Below are positions 62,843-64,000 of a stretch of DNA of 64,000 bases, one piece after another (within the stretch, counting starts at the first letter, position 1; each line of letters starts with the position of its first letter). The notes under the pieces were generated by a model, which ran no database searches, had not been told where the DNA came from, and saw only the letters and a program-made list of their open reading frames with translations. The stretch lies in contig NZ_CABFVD010000007.1 in assembly GCF_902143515.1 (NCBI RefSeq), forward strand, positions 85,426-149,425, read 5' to 3'. The DNA is from Hathewaya massiliensis (GTDB taxonomy: Bacteria; Bacillota; Clostridia; Clostridiales; Clostridiaceae). Made by a program: the position numbers and the translations under genes.

Positions 62843-62853
62843 TTAAATCACCT

Positions 62854-64000
62854 CTATTCTGCCGTTTTATAACATCTAATAGCTATACAGTATAAATTAT
62901 TGGCACTATTGTTAAGGAAGTAATAAGGTGCTGTAATCTTAAATTTTTTATAGTTCTCTTCTTCATCAGTACCTTTCTTATAAACAAGTTTATCCATATC
63001 ATAAATAGCTGAAGCATCTCCAGCTAACACGTTAACCATTTTACCTCTCTCCATATCCACTGGATGTACAAGGGTAATATCAGAGAATTGATGTTTCTTG
63101 TGATTCCATCTTGAGCCCTCTGTATTGCATTTATCCATGAATGAATGAGTTGTGTAAAACCCTGGATAATGAGGTTGCATTGGCATACCAATTTTATTGG
63201 CTATCATACATACATCTGTAACTCCTGTTGCTGTTCTTTCTCCAAACTTTTTTGTAAAAAATGGTTGGATATCTGAACTTGTAGTTACACCAAAATTATA
63301 TATATCATCTGTACTAGCACTATCCTCCATTGGTTTAACTACTCCAATATAAGCATATGAAGTAAGATAATTATTGTAAGGGTAGTTATCTGCACTAGGA
63401 TCCCCTCTAAGTACAATATTAATTGCATCTTTAGTAACATTAATCCAATATTGAACCGGTAACCAATCTCCTATATCCTTAGTTAAATGTTTATACCAAG
63501 CCAACCTAGAAGGTACAGAGCAACTTTCTTCGACTAAATCTTTAACTTGAACCTCTGTTTGTTTTCCATCTACATTTAGTATTTTTTTAGTATCATGAAT
63601 TTCTTTCCCAATAGCGATATACATATGATTTCTATTATCCATTTGTCCTTTTAAAAGCGCTAGTTTTTCTTTTTCATTTTGAGTTAGTTCCATTTGTTGT
63701 CTATAACTAGCTAATGAGCTTTGCTCACTGGATGTAAGTTCTAAACTTGAATACTGTTTATACATTATTAAAATGATACTATCATAATACAATCTTCTAT
63801 TAGTTTTTAAATCATTCCAATCTTTTAATTCTTGAGCAGTTAAATCATGTGCATTTTTTAATGTATCCAACTCATTCTGCTCTGCTGTAGAAAGACTTTC
63901 ACCATTATTGTATTTTCTAAGTAGCAATAATTCCCTTTCATCAGATAGTCTTTTTCTCATTCTCAATTCTTGCATTTTAGTCTGTTCATCTGTGGTCAAA
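62854..64000 (-). CDS. Phage structural protein, 5' part beyond the window
   Basis: 381 residues are visible. The frame is open to the window edge, and the first codon seen (TTG) has no room for a ribosome site, so the true start lies outside. Three helical repeats begin it (L-S-T-A-E-Q-N-E-L, L-T-A-Q-E-L-K-D-W, L-T-S-S-E-Q-S-S-L), followed by a globular part with D-W-L-P-V-Q-Y-W-I-N and V-L-R-G-D-P-S-A-D. Probably a virion protein, judged by position. Confidence 0.5.
   Translation of the reverse strand, partial: LTTDEQTKMQELRMRKRLSDERELLLLRKYNNGESLSTAEQNELDTLKNAHDLTAQELKDWNDLKTNRRLYYDSIILIMYKQYSSLELTSSEQSSLASYRQQMELTQNEKEKLALLKGQMDNRNHMYIAIGKEIHDTKKILNVDGKQTEVQVKDLVEESCSVPSRLAWYKHLTKDIGDWLPVQYWINVTKDAINIVLRGDPSADNYPYNNYLTSYAYIGVVKPMEDSASTDDIYNFGVTTSSDIQPFFTKKFGERTATGVTDVCMIANKIGMPMQPHYPGFYTTHSFMDKCNTEGSRWNHKKHQFSDITLVHPVDMERGKMVNVLAGDASAIYDMDKLVYKKGTDEEENYKKFKITAPYYFLNNSANNLYCIAIRCYKTAE

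Larger units (their letters stand above)
38255..64000 (-). mobile_element. Phage-like or phage-plasmid-like element (left end near 38.25 kb; right end outside window)
   Basis: Nearly all genes here read leftward and the set is phage- and plasmid-like: tail-type proteins, XhlA-like and holin-like proteins, an amidase, SNF2 helicase, IbrA/B-like pair, ParM/ParR and a HerA-type ATPase. The left limit is set by the broken flavoprotein gene. No integrase, terminase, portal or capsid gene lies in the window. Confidence 0.65.

Overview
The window is very AT-rich Firmicutes DNA with strong GGAGG-type ribosome sites, several TTG starts and AIM24, YozG/DUF2975 and DUF4173 genes. This fits a Clostridium chromosome, most likely of the C. 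botulinum group I / C. sporogenes kind; the species is inference. There are two very different halves: about 38 kb of chromosome with islands of insertion sequences and defence genes, then about 26 kb of a phage-like or plasmid-like element that runs off the right edge.

Left part, 1-9.5 kb: an accessory island. It opens with the end of an IS66-type transposase and IS66 debris. Next comes a leftward three-gene operon (1057-5458) whose architecture matches ABC-three-component (ABC-3C) conflict systems: a Cap4/Mrr-like nuclease-type protein, a small middle component, and a zinc-hook ABC ATPase. A DDE insertion sequence with a 12-bp target duplication sits between this operon and its probable native promoter. 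A protein with two tandem HEPN-like repeats and decayed gene fragments complete the island.

9.5-38 kb is mostly ordinary chromosome. It holds a DUF5052 lipoprotein with an AIM24 protein, an amidohydrolase, and a pyridoxal salvage operon (pdxK-type kinase, ECF substrate-binding subunit, TatD-linked radical SAM protein) that an IS607-family TnpA/TnpB transposon has split cleanly. It also holds a DMT permease, a YozG/DUF2975 pair, RNase Z, pyruvate carboxylase, a tyrosine recombinase, an aminotransferase, a VanZ protein, an LTA synthase and a two-gene flavoprotein operon. Intergenic gaps carry a short dispersed repeat and a palindromic MITE-like element.

At about 38.25 kb the second flavoprotein gene is cut off and joined to an N-terminally truncated HTH gene. 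From there nearly everything reads leftward. In order of transcription, from the right edge: structural and tail-type proteins, XhlA-like protein, amidase and holin-like protein; then a regulatory and DNA-metabolism block (HARP-like protein, SNF2 helicase, IbrA/IbrB-like pair, DUF2325 and AbrB-like proteins); then a secreted ComEC-like metallo-beta-lactamase, a ParM/ParR partition pair and a HerA/VirD4-like ATPase with small membrane proteins. Three promoters of this block share an almost identical -35 to -10 region. Phage lysis genes combined with plasmid partition and transfer-like genes suggest a phage-plasmid or a composite prophage. No integrase, capsid or terminase gene lies in the window, so its boundaries and mobility are unproven.
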